Origin: Oleispira sp964022115
GTDB lineage: Bacteria; Pseudomonadota; Gammaproteobacteria; Pseudomonadales; Oceanobacteraceae
Direction of reading: 5' to 3'
NCBI GenBank assembly: GCA_964022115.1
Contig: CAXIBC010000017.1
Coordinates: 1-39,714 of the forward strand
DNA length: 39,714 bases
Each line of letters starts with the position of its first letter. Position 1 is the stretch's first letter. Below are positions 31,763-39,674 of this stretch, piece by piece. The notes beneath the pieces were generated by a model. It ran no database searches and was not told the DNA's origin. It worked only from the letters and a program-made list of their open reading frames with translations. The position numbers were made by a program, and so were the translations under genes.

Positions 31763-33991
31763 GTGTTTAAGCCAGTTTCTGTTGCTTTCAGTCTTTTATT
31801 CTCGATCTCTGCTATTGCAGAAGATACAGATACTGAGCAGGATGCTCAAACCACCATGGATTTGGATAAAATCTACATTACCGGTGGTGAGGATGAACTT
31901 CGTCGCTTGCCGGGATCGGCCACCTTGATTGATGAAGTAGCCCTTGAAGCCTTTGAATATACCGATATACACCGTATTCTGAACTCTGTGCCAGGGGTGA
32001 ACCTGCAAGAAGAAGATGGTTATGGTTTACGCCCTAATATAGGTCTACGGGGTACTTCTCCTGAGCGCAGTAAGAAAGTAACCATAATGGAAGACGGTGT
32101 GCTTTCTGGCCCAGCACCTTATTCAGCCCCTGCGGCGTATTATTTTCCAAACGTATCGCGTATGAGTGCGGTTGAGGTTTTTAAAGGCCCAGCCACTACA
32201 CAGTACGGTCCCGCGACCATTGGTGGTGCGGTTAACTTAGTGAGCCGTGCTATTCCATTTTCTGCCCAAGGCGAGCTAGATGCGCAATATGGCCAGCATA
32301 ACTTCCAACGTTATAATGCTTATTATGGTGAGCAGGTCGGTGACTTTGGTTATTTAATCGAAGGTATGAATGTATCGACCGATGGTTTTAAAGAACTCGA
32401 TGCAGGTACTGATAATACCGGCTTTGAGCGTAATGATGTGAATTTAAAAACCAGTTGGCAGAGCTTAGGGGAAACCGATCAGGTCTTTCAGCTAAAACTG
32501 GGTTATGCCGATGAAAAATCGAATGAAACCTATATGGGATTAACTCGAGATGACTTTGATGCAGACCCTTATCGCCGTTATGCTTCTAGCCAGCTGGATA
32601 ATATGGAGTGGGCTCACCAGCAGATTCAATTAAGCCATAATTTAGAACTTAACCAAGGCTTAACCTTTAATACCGATGTTTACCGTAATACCTATCAGCG
32701 TGATTGGTTTAAAGTGAATGGCTTTAATACAGATACTACCAGTATTCAGGATGTATTGAAGAATCCAAATACCGGTAATAACCCAGATTTTTATAAAGTA
32801 TTAACCGGACAAGCGAGCTCTAGTACCGCTGCTGAGCGTATTCGTATCGGTAATAATGGTCGTGAATATGTCTCCCAAGGGATTCAAACCCGCGCTAATT
32901 TTGAAATCGATCTATCTGGGTTAACCAATGCGATCGAGCTGGGTTTGCGTTATCACCAAGACCAGATTGAGCGTCACCACTCTGAGCAGTTATATGCCAT
33001 GCAGCTAGGCGGCAGCTTGATTGCAGAAGGTAATGTTTATTCCACAACTCGTAATAAGGGTGAGGCCACAGCCATTGCCATTTATGCCAAAGACGAGATC
33101 AGCTATAACAATACGACTTTAACCTTAGGGTTACGCAGTGAGCAGATTACGGCGATACAAACCAATTATGATGTAAACGATGGTAGTTTTGTCTCTAAGT
33201 CTGAATCCAATGAATCGGTATTATTACCTGGAATTGGCATTTATTCTCAGTTAAATAATGAGATTGGTATTCTAGCCGGTGCACATCAGGGCTATTCCGC
33301 CACATCGCCGGGTCAAAATGGTGATGTGGAGCCAGAAAAAAGTGTGAATTATGAGCTTGGGGCTCGCTTTGATCTAGCGCATTATAATTTAGGGCGTGGT
33401 GAAGTCATCGGCTTTTTCAATGATTATAGCCAGTTAACCGGTTCGTGCAGTTTCAGTAATGGCTGTGATAATGCGGCTATTGATAGCCAAGTAAATGCTG
33501 GCGCTGCTCAAGTCTATGGTATTGAAGCGGCTTGGCAGTTAATGCCTGAATTTGCCGGTTATTCTTTACCGACCAGTATGACTTATACCTTTACTCAGGC
33601 AGAATTTGGCAGCAACTTCCGCGATGATAGTGGGGCTTTTGGTGATAAAGGCCAAGATATTGTGGCGGGGGATGAATTAGCCTACGTGCCTCAGCATCGA
33701 TTGAATGCGCAGCTAGGTATTCAGCGTAATGCCTGGAAGGTTAACTTATCGGCACTGTATCAAAGTGAAATGCGTGATACCCCAGGACAAGGGGCTATTG
33801 CCGATAAAGAGCTTATTGATGCCTACACTGTGGTCGACTTATCGGCTAGCTATCAAGTCGTGACGGATTTACAGCTATATACCAGTATCGATAATCTGAT
33901 GGGTAATGATTATGTTGTGGCTTCAATGCCTTATGGTTATCGTCCGGGTAAACCCCGCTCGGCAAATCTAGGTCTGAAATATAAGTTCTAA
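31763..33991 (+). CDS. TonB-dependent receptor (FecA-like, iron complex)
   Basis: A 742-residue outer-membrane gated porin. Signal peptide MFKPVSVAFSLLFSISAIAE. A short N-terminal extension (DTEQDAQTTMDLDKIYITGG) includes a TonB-box-like DKIYITGG; it is too short for a FecA-type signalling domain. The plug follows with VPGVNLQEEDGYGLRPNIGLRGTSPERS, MEDGVLSGPAPYSAPA and VEVFKGPATTQYGPATIGGAVNLVSR, very like ferric-citrate-type receptors. The barrel ends LGLKYKF with the usual terminal phenylalanine. Start is GTG with GGAG upstream. Neighbouring DUF4856 and imelysin lipoproteins support iron uptake. The substrate is unproven; no permease or ATPase genes are in the window. An intrinsic terminator follows. 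Confidence 0.9.
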   Translation: MFKPVSVAFSLLFSISAIAEDTDTEQDAQTTMDLDKIYITGGEDELRRLPGSATLIDEVALEAFEYTDIHRILNSVPGVNLQEEDGYGLRPNIGLRGTSPERSKKVTIMEDGVLSGPAPYSAPAAYYFPNVSRMSAVEVFKGPATTQYGPATIGGAVNLVSRAIPFSAQGELDAQYGQHNFQRYNAYYGEQVGDFGYLIEGMNVSTDGFKELDAGTDNTGFERNDVNLKTSWQSLGETDQVFQLKLGYADEKSNETYMGLTRDDFDADPYRRYASSQLDNMEWAHQQIQLSHNLELNQGLTFNTDVYRNTYQRDWFKVNGFNTDTTSIQDVLKNPNTGNNPDFYKVLTGQASSSTAAERIRIGNNGREYVSQGIQTRANFEIDLSGLTNAIELGLRYHQDQIERHHSEQLYAMQLGGSLIAEGNVYSTTRNKGEATAIAIYAKDEISYNNTTLTLGLRSEQITAIQTNYDVNDGSFVSKSESNESVLLPGIGIYSQLNNEIGILAGAHQGYSATSPGQNGDVEPEKSVNYELGARFDLAHYNLGRGEVIGFFNDYSQLTGSCSFSNGCDNAAIDSQVNAGAAQVYGIEAAWQLMPEFAGYSLPTSMTYTFTQAEFGSNFRDDSGAFGDKGQDIVAGDELAYVPQHRLNAQLGIQRNAWKVNLSALYQSEMRDTPGQGAIADKELIDAYTVVDLSASYQVVTDLQLYTSIDNLMGNDYVVASMPYGYRPGKPRSANLGLKYKF

Positions 33992-34015
33992 TACGGTTAT
34001 CGAATGCTTTATCGG

Positions 34016-34074
34016 AAAGCCCAGCTCTCTTACTCAGGTTATTACAACTGAAAAACAGATTGCTGGGCTTTTTT
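34016..34074 (+). terminator. Intrinsic terminator after the TonB receptor
   Basis: AAAGCCCAGC pairs with GCTGGGCTTT (10 bp) across a 36-base loop that has its own small stem (CAGgTT/AAcTG), followed by T4. Twenty-five bases past the receptor stop. Confidence 0.75.
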
Positions 34075-34158
34075 GTTTTGGGCTTATAATTTCTTAGCGA
34101 TATAGGTTACACTATCAACATTCAGCAAATAAATACTTTTCATTCTCTGGGTTGATAA

Positions 34159-35094
34159 ATGAATATTGATCGTGTTGATTTAAACCTCATGGTTTATCTA
34201 GATGTTCTCTTACGCGAGGGCAGTGTCACTAAATCTGCTCAGCAGTTGGGCATCACTCAGCCAGCAATGAGTAACGGTCTTAAACGTTTACGCGATTTAT
34301 TTAATGATCCTCTGCTAGTACGAACCAGTGAAGGTATGACGCCTACAGAGCGCGCCCTTGAATTGCAGCCCTTAATCCGTAAAGCGTTAAATGAATTAGA
34401 AGCGGCTTTGCAAACTCAAGGGGAGTTTGATGCCAGTTCTAGCCATAGAGTCTTCCGCATTATGGTGAGCGACTATGCAGAATCAACCTTAGTTCCAGAG
34501 CTGGTTAAGCGCTTACGTCAGCAAGCTCCTTTTGTGATTCTGGATGTTTTAACGCCTTCTGATGTGACCTTCCAAGATGTAGAAGCGGGTAAGGTCGATA
34601 TGGCGATTAATCGCTTTGATGAAATGCCACAGTCTTTCCATCAAATGACGTTATGGGAAGATGATTTTGTTTGTCTAGTTAACCCTGATCATCCGAATGT
34701 CGGCCACTTTGATTTACCCGCCTATCTCGATAGTATGCATATCTGGGTTAGTAAAACCGGTATGGGGGCGGGGGTCGGTATTGATCCTGAAAAAATTATA
34801 CGTTTAGGTTGGGTTGATAACGCCTTAAGTAAACTGGGGCATAAAAGAAAGATTTCGGTCTTTACTCGACACTATCAAATGCCCGCACTATTAGCCTTGA
34901 ATAACGATCTAGTCGCAACCTTGCCTCGAAAAGTGGCTGAAATGCAGGCCGAATCTTCAGGTTTGTTTGTAAAGGAAACACCTTTTAAAGTGCCTCCTTT
35001 TGAATTAAAAATGGCTTGGTCACCTTTGGTGCAGCATCATCAAGCACATAAATGGTTACGTCGTATGATTGTTGATGTTGCACAGTGTTGTTAG
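34159..35094 (+). CDS. LysR-family transcriptional regulator
   Basis: A 311-residue regulator. The N-terminal winged helix-turn-helix is textbook: LNLMVYLDVLLREGSVTKSAQQLGITQPAMSNGLKRLRDLFNDPLLVRT in two parts around residues 8-57, of the NodD/PcpR-like sort whose N-terminus begins RVDLNLM. The substrate domain follows from about residue 90 (HRVFRIMVSDYAESTLVPEL). The ligand is unknown. It is separated from the TonB receptor by a terminator and is convergent with the mutarotase, so the target is not evident; LysR genes often control a neighbour, and here the only near gene on the divergent side is the receptor, which points the same way. Control of the receptor is therefore weakly supported. 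Confidence 0.9.
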   Translation: MNIDRVDLNLMVYLDVLLREGSVTKSAQQLGITQPAMSNGLKRLRDLFNDPLLVRTSEGMTPTERALELQPLIRKALNELEAALQTQGEFDASSSHRVFRIMVSDYAESTLVPELVKRLRQQAPFVILDVLTPSDVTFQDVEAGKVDMAINRFDEMPQSFHQMTLWEDDFVCLVNPDHPNVGHFDLPAYLDSMHIWVSKTGMGAGVGIDPEKIIRLGWVDNALSKLGHKRKISVFTRHYQMPALLALNNDLVATLPRKVAEMQAESSGLFVKETPFKVPPFELKMAWSPLVQHHQAHKWLRRMIVDVAQCC

Positions 35095-35105
35095 CCATTG
35101 AGTGA

Positions 35106-36017
35106 CTAAAGCTTGCTTAATATCAGTTTAAGCGTGCAGCTCTTTTTGCTGTTCAGTTGCTTGGCATCGCTGACAACATTGGCCGTTTCAATACAAAACA
35201 TCTTATGGAAATCTTTGTTATTGAATTGACTTAAACGTTGGCTTTTTTTAATCCAAGGATTCCAAATGACTGCACTATGACTTTGTTCATTATTGATCAA
35301 TAACTGCTGGCTGGGGGATTCTACTCTTAACTCATGGCCTTGTGTGTTATTGGTATCCGAAAATAAATATAAACGATCTGTCTCTTGGTTAAAGGCAATC
35401 CTTCCTTTCTGTAATTTCTCTTGCCAGTTATCTAAAGCATCGATATAACGTGAATTATGGGCATTATGGATATAGGTTTTTTTAATATCCTGGGTAGGTA
35501 AATAAGTGTGCATTGCTTGGCTGATATGAACGTTTTGTTCATCTAGATTGGTGGTGATTAATTCAACTTCTAATGTCTGTGAGAAGGTGAAACGTGCGGT
35601 TAGGTTAAAATCAAACGGCCAAATTGATTTACTTTCTTTGCTTGCCTGTAAGGTGAGCTCTATTTGCACGTAGTGGCAATCTTCATGAATTAAGCTGATG
35701 TCCCAAGCTAGATTACGAGCAAAGCCATGAGCGCCTACCTCAGTAGGTTTGGGTACTTGCTGTTGAAGAGCCGCTGGGTTTTTGGCTAGATTGCCAAACC
35801 AAGGCCAGCATATAGGAATTCCTCCGCGAACGGATTGTCCTCGTTTATACTCAGCGCTATCACTTAGCCATAAGAGATTATTAAATTGATTATTACGTGG
35901 ACTAAACTCAAGTAGCTGCGCTCCTTGTAATAATAACGTAGCGTTAAAAAGCGGGTGCTCAATTCTAAGTGCATCGAGCTGATCCCGTTGCATGCGTTTG
36001 CAGAAAACCTGATTCAT
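35106..36017 (-). CDS. yeaD: D-hexose-6-phosphate mutarotase (YeaD-like)
   Basis: Aldose 1-epimerase-fold enzyme that interconverts anomers of glucose 6-phosphate and related hexose phosphates in the cytoplasm. At 303 residues it has the family length. The marks of the YeaD branch are present: QLLEFSPRNNQFNNLLWLSD, RGGIPICWPWFGN (64-76) and GAHGFARNLAWDI, with the catalytic histidine of the latter, and a late IETANVVSDAKQL segment where the glutamate acts. A general galactose mutarotase is less likely because GGIPICWPWF is typical of the phosphate branch. Divergent from the Gre-like gene across 71 bp, convergent with the LysR gene; no sugar operon nearby. Confidence 0.88.
   Translation of the reverse strand: MNQVFCKRMQRDQLDALRIEHPLFNATLLLQGAQLLEFSPRNNQFNNLLWLSDSAEYKRGQSVRGGIPICWPWFGNLAKNPAALQQQVPKPTEVGAHGFARNLAWDISLIHEDCHYVQIELTLQASKESKSIWPFDFNLTARFTFSQTLEVELITTNLDEQNVHISQAMHTYLPTQDIKKTYIHNAHNSRYIDALDNWQEKLQKGRIAFNQETDRLYLFSDTNNTQGHELRVESPSQQLLINNEQSHSAVIWNPWIKKSQRLSQFNNKDFHKMFCIETANVVSDAKQLNSKKSCTLKLILSKL
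35111..35148 (+). terminator. Probable terminator of the LysR gene inside the mutarotase 3' end
   Basis: GCTTAA and TTAAGC pair across a 7-base loop, extended imperfectly outward by a wobble and two more pairs, then CTCTTTTTG on the plus strand. It overlaps the end of the convergent mutarotase frame. Confidence 0.4.
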
Positions 36018-36088
36018 GAATATTGTCCTACTCTATAATCATTACTTCAATGTGGTTAATATAACGGAATCTTTTCTCTAATTTAACG

Positions 36089-36586
36089 GTGAACAAACTG
36101 ATTGTGCAAAAAGAACTTCTATTAGCTCAGTTGTGTGATCAACTACAGCAAAAAATTGATGCGACTATGGGCGCGGTCAATGAGGCCCATGCACTGGCTT
36201 CTCATGAACAAAGTAAACCAGAAAATCAATATGATACCTTGGCCTTAGAAGCGGCTTATCTAGCTCATGGTCAATCTGAGCGAATTGCCGAGCTTCAGCG
36301 CCAGGTTATGCTATTAAATCATTTTGATTTGTTGGACTTTAAACACGATAGCCGCATAGCGGTAGGGGCTTTATTGTGTATCGAAGATTCGGTAGGAGAG
36401 CAGCAGTGGCTTTGGATTATGCCTGTTGCTGGTGGTATTGTTTTAATGCAGGGGGCGCACGAAATTCGCAGCATTACGCCAGAGGCTCCGTTAGCAAAGA
36501 AGTTATTAGGACAGTTTCTTGGGGATGAGGTCGTGCTTCAGTTAGGGAATACAAAAAAGCAGTTCGAGATTATCGAACTGCATTAA
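36089..36586 (+). CDS. GreA/GreB-like RNA polymerase-binding factor
   Basis: A 165-residue relative of transcript-cleavage factors. The N-terminal half is a helical hairpin (LLAQLCDQLQQKIDATMGAVNEAHA, then YDTLALEAAYLAHGQSERIAELQRQ). The C-terminal half has a GreA_GreB_C-type ending, ITPEAPLAKKLLGQFLGDEVVLQL and FEIIEL, with the usual PxSPLGxALLG logic. At the coiled-coil tip GreA has D-L-K-E-N; here it is S-K-P-E45-N46, so the glutamate is kept and the aspartate is missing. It may compete for the RNA polymerase secondary channel without full cleavage activity. Start is GTG; the MNK opening agrees with family members I recall. Its 3' end carries a minus-strand terminator for rnt. Confidence 0.78.
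   Translation: MNKLIVQKELLLAQLCDQLQQKIDATMGAVNEAHALASHEQSKPENQYDTLALEAAYLAHGQSERIAELQRQVMLLNHFDLLDFKHDSRIAVGALLCIEDSVGEQQWLWIMPVAGGIVLMQGAHEIRSITPEAPLAKKLLGQFLGDEVVLQLGNTKKQFEIIELH
36553..36581 (-). terminator. Intrinsic terminator of pyrC-rnt inside the gre-like gene
   Basis: GCAGTTCGA (36559-36567) and TCGAACTGC (36573-36581) form a perfect 9-bp stem with a five-base loop. On the minus strand it is followed at once by six T (36553-36558). It is 26 bp past the rnt stop yet entirely inside the last codons of the convergent Gre-like gene. Confidence 0.85.
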
Positions 36587-36607
36587 TGTGATGGTTAATA
36601 TTCAAAC

Positions 36608-37285
36608 TTATTTGAACATGTCGGCAAAGCTTTCTGCTTCGTCATCCTTATGTTCTTTTAAAGGCCAGCCACCTAACTCCTTCCAGCGATTAACAATAAA
36701 GCAAAATAATTCAGCGGTTTTCCAAGTATCGTAGGCTGCAGAGTGTGCTTCTTTATTATCGAATTCAATTTCAGCGGTAATACAAGATTTGGCTAATACC
36801 GACTGACCGAGTGCTAAGGCACTTAAACTGGCGGTATCGAAGCTTGAAAACGGGTGGAATGGATCGCGCTTGATCTCGGTACGTTCAATCGCAGCTTTCA
36901 AGAAACCATGATCAAAGTGAGCGTTATGACCGACTAATACTGCACGATTACAGCCCGTCGATTTAACTTCCTTACGCACTAGCTGCAGCATTTTAGTTAA
37001 TGCGGCTTCTTCGCTGATAGCGCCACGATCAGGATCAAATGGATCGATACCGGTAAAATCCAGGGCTTCTTGTTCAAGATTAGCCCCTTCAAAGGGATGG
37101 ACATTGGCATCAATGGTTTCGTGTGGATACAACCAGCCATCTTCGTCCATACGCACCGTGACCATGGCAATTTCTAACAAGGCATCGGTATTTGAGTTAA
37201 AACCACCGGTTTCAACATCAACAACCACGGGTAAGAACCCGCGGAAGCGTTGGGCCATTAGTGATTTTTCTTTCTTCTCAGCCAC
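36608..37285 (-). CDS. rnt: Ribonuclease T
   Basis: DEDD-type 3'-5' exoribonuclease that trims tRNA (CCA turnover), 5S and 23S rRNA ends as a homodimer. The 225 residues hold the complete active site: motif I VVVDVETGGFN with D23 and E25, motif II LVGHNAHFDHGFLKAA, and motif III EAHSAAYDTWKTAELF with the general-base H and final D. RNase T-specific stretches include ANLEQEALDFTGIDPFDP and HPFSSFDTASLSALALGQ. It follows pyrC by 59 bp on the same strand; pyrC-rnt is also adjacent in Pseudomonas. Its terminator sits in the convergent gene. Confidence 0.95.
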   Translation of the reverse strand: MAEKKEKSLMAQRFRGFLPVVVDVETGGFNSNTDALLEIAMVTVRMDEDGWLYPHETIDANVHPFEGANLEQEALDFTGIDPFDPDRGAISEEAALTKMLQLVRKEVKSTGCNRAVLVGHNAHFDHGFLKAAIERTEIKRDPFHPFSSFDTASLSALALGQSVLAKSCITAEIEFDNKEAHSAAYDTWKTAELFCFIVNRWKELGGWPLKEHKDDEAESFADMFK

Positions 37286-37344
37286 GAAGTTTCCTTAAGC
37301 GATTAGATCGCACTATTTGCTATAAATGCAGTTTATTTGGCGGT

Positions 37345-38382
37345 TTATTGTTCTACTTTCCAGCGAATGGTTTCACCCGCTTTAATCGGCACGATGACAT
37401 CACCCGCGAATGGCATTTCACTTGGAACTGTCCAGTCTTGTTTATTAAGGGTAATAGTATCGGTATTTCTTGGTAAGTTATAGAAGTCTGGGCCAAAGTG
37501 ACTCGCAAAACCTTCTAATTTATCCAAAGCGCCTAAATCTTCAAAGATTTCAGCATACAATTCAATGGCGGCATAAGCGCTGAAACAACCTGCACAGCCA
37601 CAAGCAGATTCTTTAGCGCCTTTCGCGTGGGGCGCTGAATCGGTACCTAAGAAGAACTTGGGGTTACCACTAATGGCTACTTCCTGCAGTTTTTGTTGAT
37701 GGATATTGCGCTTTAATATAGGTAGGCAATAGAAGTGCGGTTTAATACCCCCTACTAACATGTGATTACGGTTGTAAGCTAGATGCTGAACAGTAATGGT
37801 TGCGGCGACATTAGGGCCTGCTTGTTCAACAAATTCAGCCGCTTCCTTGGTTGTAATATGTTCAAAAACAATCTTCAGATTTGGATGGCGCGCAAGCGTC
37901 GGTTTCATGACCTCATCAATAAAGCGCTTCTCACGATCAAATACGTCGATATCATCGTGAGTGACTTCACCGTGGATTAAAAGAGGCATTTCATTTTCAG
38001 CCAAAGCTTCTAAAACAGGGTCTAGCTTTTCTAAATTCGTTACACCTGAATCGGAGTTAGTGGTTGCGCCCGCAGGATAAAGCTTGGCGGCAACAATGTT
38101 TGAACTCAGTTTTGCCGCATGGATCATGTCGGGAGTCGTACGGTCAGTAAGATAAAGCACCATTAAGGGTTCAAAGTTACTGCCTGCTGGGCGCTGTGCC
38201 AAGATACGCTCACGGTATTCCAATGCTTGGCGGGCATACATAATAGGTGGCTGTAAGTTAGGCATAATAATAGCGCGGCCCATATAAGCTGCCGTTGCCG
38301 GTACGGTAAGCTCTAACGCTTCACCATCGCGTAGGTGTAAGTGCCAATCATCGGGACGAGTGATGGTGAGTTGCTGTGTCAT
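37345..38382 (-). CDS. pyrC: Dihydroorotase
   Basis: Zinc amidohydrolase that cyclises carbamoyl aspartate to dihydroorotate, third step of pyrimidine synthesis. The 345 residues match class II PyrC as in E. coli. Metal ligands are visible: H14 and H16 in DDWHLHLRDG, the carboxylated lysine K100 in AAKLYPAGATTNSDSG, the histidine in LLIHGEVTH, that in IVFEHITTKEAA, and the late aspartate in FLGTDSAPHAKGAKE. First gene of a pyrC-rnt unit and divergent from motY, an order shared with Pseudomonas (motY-pyrC-rnt). No attenuator-like leader is obvious in the 100 bp upstream. Confidence 0.96.
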   Translation of the reverse strand: MTQQLTITRPDDWHLHLRDGEALELTVPATAAYMGRAIIMPNLQPPIMYARQALEYRERILAQRPAGSNFEPLMVLYLTDRTTPDMIHAAKLSSNIVAAKLYPAGATTNSDSGVTNLEKLDPVLEALAENEMPLLIHGEVTHDDIDVFDREKRFIDEVMKPTLARHPNLKIVFEHITTKEAAEFVEQAGPNVAATITVQHLAYNRNHMLVGGIKPHFYCLPILKRNIHQQKLQEVAISGNPKFFLGTDSAPHAKGAKESACGCAGCFSAYAAIELYAEIFEDLGALDKLEGFASHFGPDFYNLPRNTDTITLNKQDWTVPSEMPFAGDVIVPIKAGETIRWKVEQ

Positions 38383-38503
38383 GTAATAAACCTTAACTAA
38401 ACTTGTAAATATATGAGTCCATTGTACCTCAACTTAATGAAGTTTTGGCCGATAACCTATTGAGTTTTCATATTTTAGTGATTAATTGAGATGTCTATTT
38501 ATT

Positions 38504-39424
38504 ATGAGTGATGATGTACGTCATGGATCGGTAATCCAATTATTAACCTGTATGGCATTGATTTTAATGCCCGTAGGGTCTTTTGCACTGCAATATGGCA
38601 GTGGCATAGAGAATACAGAGTGGAAGGTTTCGGGCTCTATCTTTGAGTGTCGGTTTGAGCAAGTATTACCGGAATACGGTCATGGGGTATTTTATCATCA
38701 GGCCGGTGAAGATATTGTTTTTCATCTAGAGACCCGTAAAAACTTAATGAAGGCAGGAAGGGCTGGAATCTCTATTACTCCAGCCCCTTGGCATCCGAGC
38801 AAGAAGTCGGAGTTATTAGGTTATGCTGATTTAGTTGATGGCCAGCCAAGTCTTGAGTTGGACGCAGAAAGAAGTAATCAGTTTTTACATGCCTTATTAG
38901 AAGGTAAGCAGCCAGTGATTACCCGACGTACCTATTATGATGATGCAAAATTTATCAAGATTCATTTATCTGCGATTCATTTTAAGGGCTTTTATAGTAG
39001 CTACTTAAAGTGTGTAGATCAGTTATTGCCGATGAACTTCTCACAGGTTGCTAGAAGTAAGGTATATTTTGGTGGTGGTAAAGAAGGTTTAAGTCCACAA
39101 GATGAAAAGTTATTGGATCGCATCATCTTTTATATGAAAAAAGATCCGAGAATACTTGCTCTCTATATAGATGGCCATTCGGATAGTCGAGGGCGCAGAT
39201 ATGATAATCGTCAATTATCAAAACGAAGAGCTGAGGCTGTGGAGCGCTATTTTATTCAGCAGGGAATTAATCCTGACATAGTGACGTTGCGCTTCCATGG
39301 TCAGCGTTACCCAATTGCATCGAATAATACTGCGGCTGGTAGGGCGAAAAACCGCAGAGTGACTATTCGCTTGGAGCAGCGTGAAGATATGGAAGTACCA
39401 GCCGAGCTTATGTTTGTTCCATAA
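38504..39424 (+). CDS. motY: MotY-like flagellar motor protein (OmpA-family C-terminus)
   Basis: Probable T-ring component that, with MotX, anchors stators around the basal body of polar flagella. Signal peptide in VIQLLTCMALILMPVGSFA, so it is periplasmic. The N-terminal domain reads IENTEWKVSGSIFECRFEQVLPEYGHGVFYHQAGE, close to MotY (SWKVESSIFECRL...), including its cysteine. The C-terminal third is a peptidoglycan-binding OmpA domain: YIDGHSDSRGRRYDNRQLSKRRAEAVERYF, then FHGQRYPIASNNTAAGRAKNRRVTI. The frame opens at a TTG (38486), but ATG 38504 gives a more natural signal peptide. Position beside pyrC-rnt matches Pseudomonas motY. A generic OmpA-like protein is the fallback. Confidence 0.88.
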   Translation: MSDDVRHGSVIQLLTCMALILMPVGSFALQYGSGIENTEWKVSGSIFECRFEQVLPEYGHGVFYHQAGEDIVFHLETRKNLMKAGRAGISITPAPWHPSKKSELLGYADLVDGQPSLELDAERSNQFLHALLEGKQPVITRRTYYDDAKFIKIHLSAIHFKGFYSSYLKCVDQLLPMNFSQVARSKVYFGGGKEGLSPQDEKLLDRIIFYMKKDPRILALYIDGHSDSRGRRYDNRQLSKRRAEAVERYFIQQGINPDIVTLRFHGQRYPIASNNTAAGRAKNRRVTIRLEQREDMEVPAELMFVP

Positions 39425-39433
39425 TAGAAAAAG

Positions 39434-39453
39434 GCCTCCTAAATAGAGGAGGC
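39434..39453. terminator. Terminator hairpin after motY
   Basis: GCCTCCT and AGGAGGC pair around a six-base loop. The T-tract (TTTTT) lies on the minus-strand side, so it would also stop transcription coming in from the right edge; for motY it is a stem without a good U-run. Confidence 0.65.
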
Positions 39454-39480
39454 TCGCAATTGGTTTGGTACTGATAATGC

Positions 39481-39674
39481 GATTGAATTTTAGGCGGAGT
39501 GCTGCAAGAGCACTTTTGTAAATTTGGTTTCTTCTGCGTGATTAGCTTGCGTTCTCAAGGGGGGATTGAATTTTGGGCGGGGCGCTGCAAGAGCACTTTT
39601 GTAAGTTTGGTTTCTTATGCTTGATTAGCTTGCGTTCCCGATGGGGATTGAATTTTAGGCGGGACGCTGCAAGA
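39481..39674. repeat. 82-83-bp tandem repeat, 2.35 copies
   Basis: Copies begin at 39481, 39564 and 39646 with GATTGAATTTT[A/G]GGCGG. The first two agree at about 88% over 83 and 82 bases; the third stops after 29 bases (39674), where the dispersed repeat starts. Each copy has a core GCTGCAAGAGCACTTTTGTAA; in copy 1 AGTGCT and AGCACT form a perfect six-base hairpin, in copy 2 the left arm has changed. The repeat is not a CRISPR because the whole unit is conserved, with no variable spacer. No open frame of note crosses it. Confidence 0.8.
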
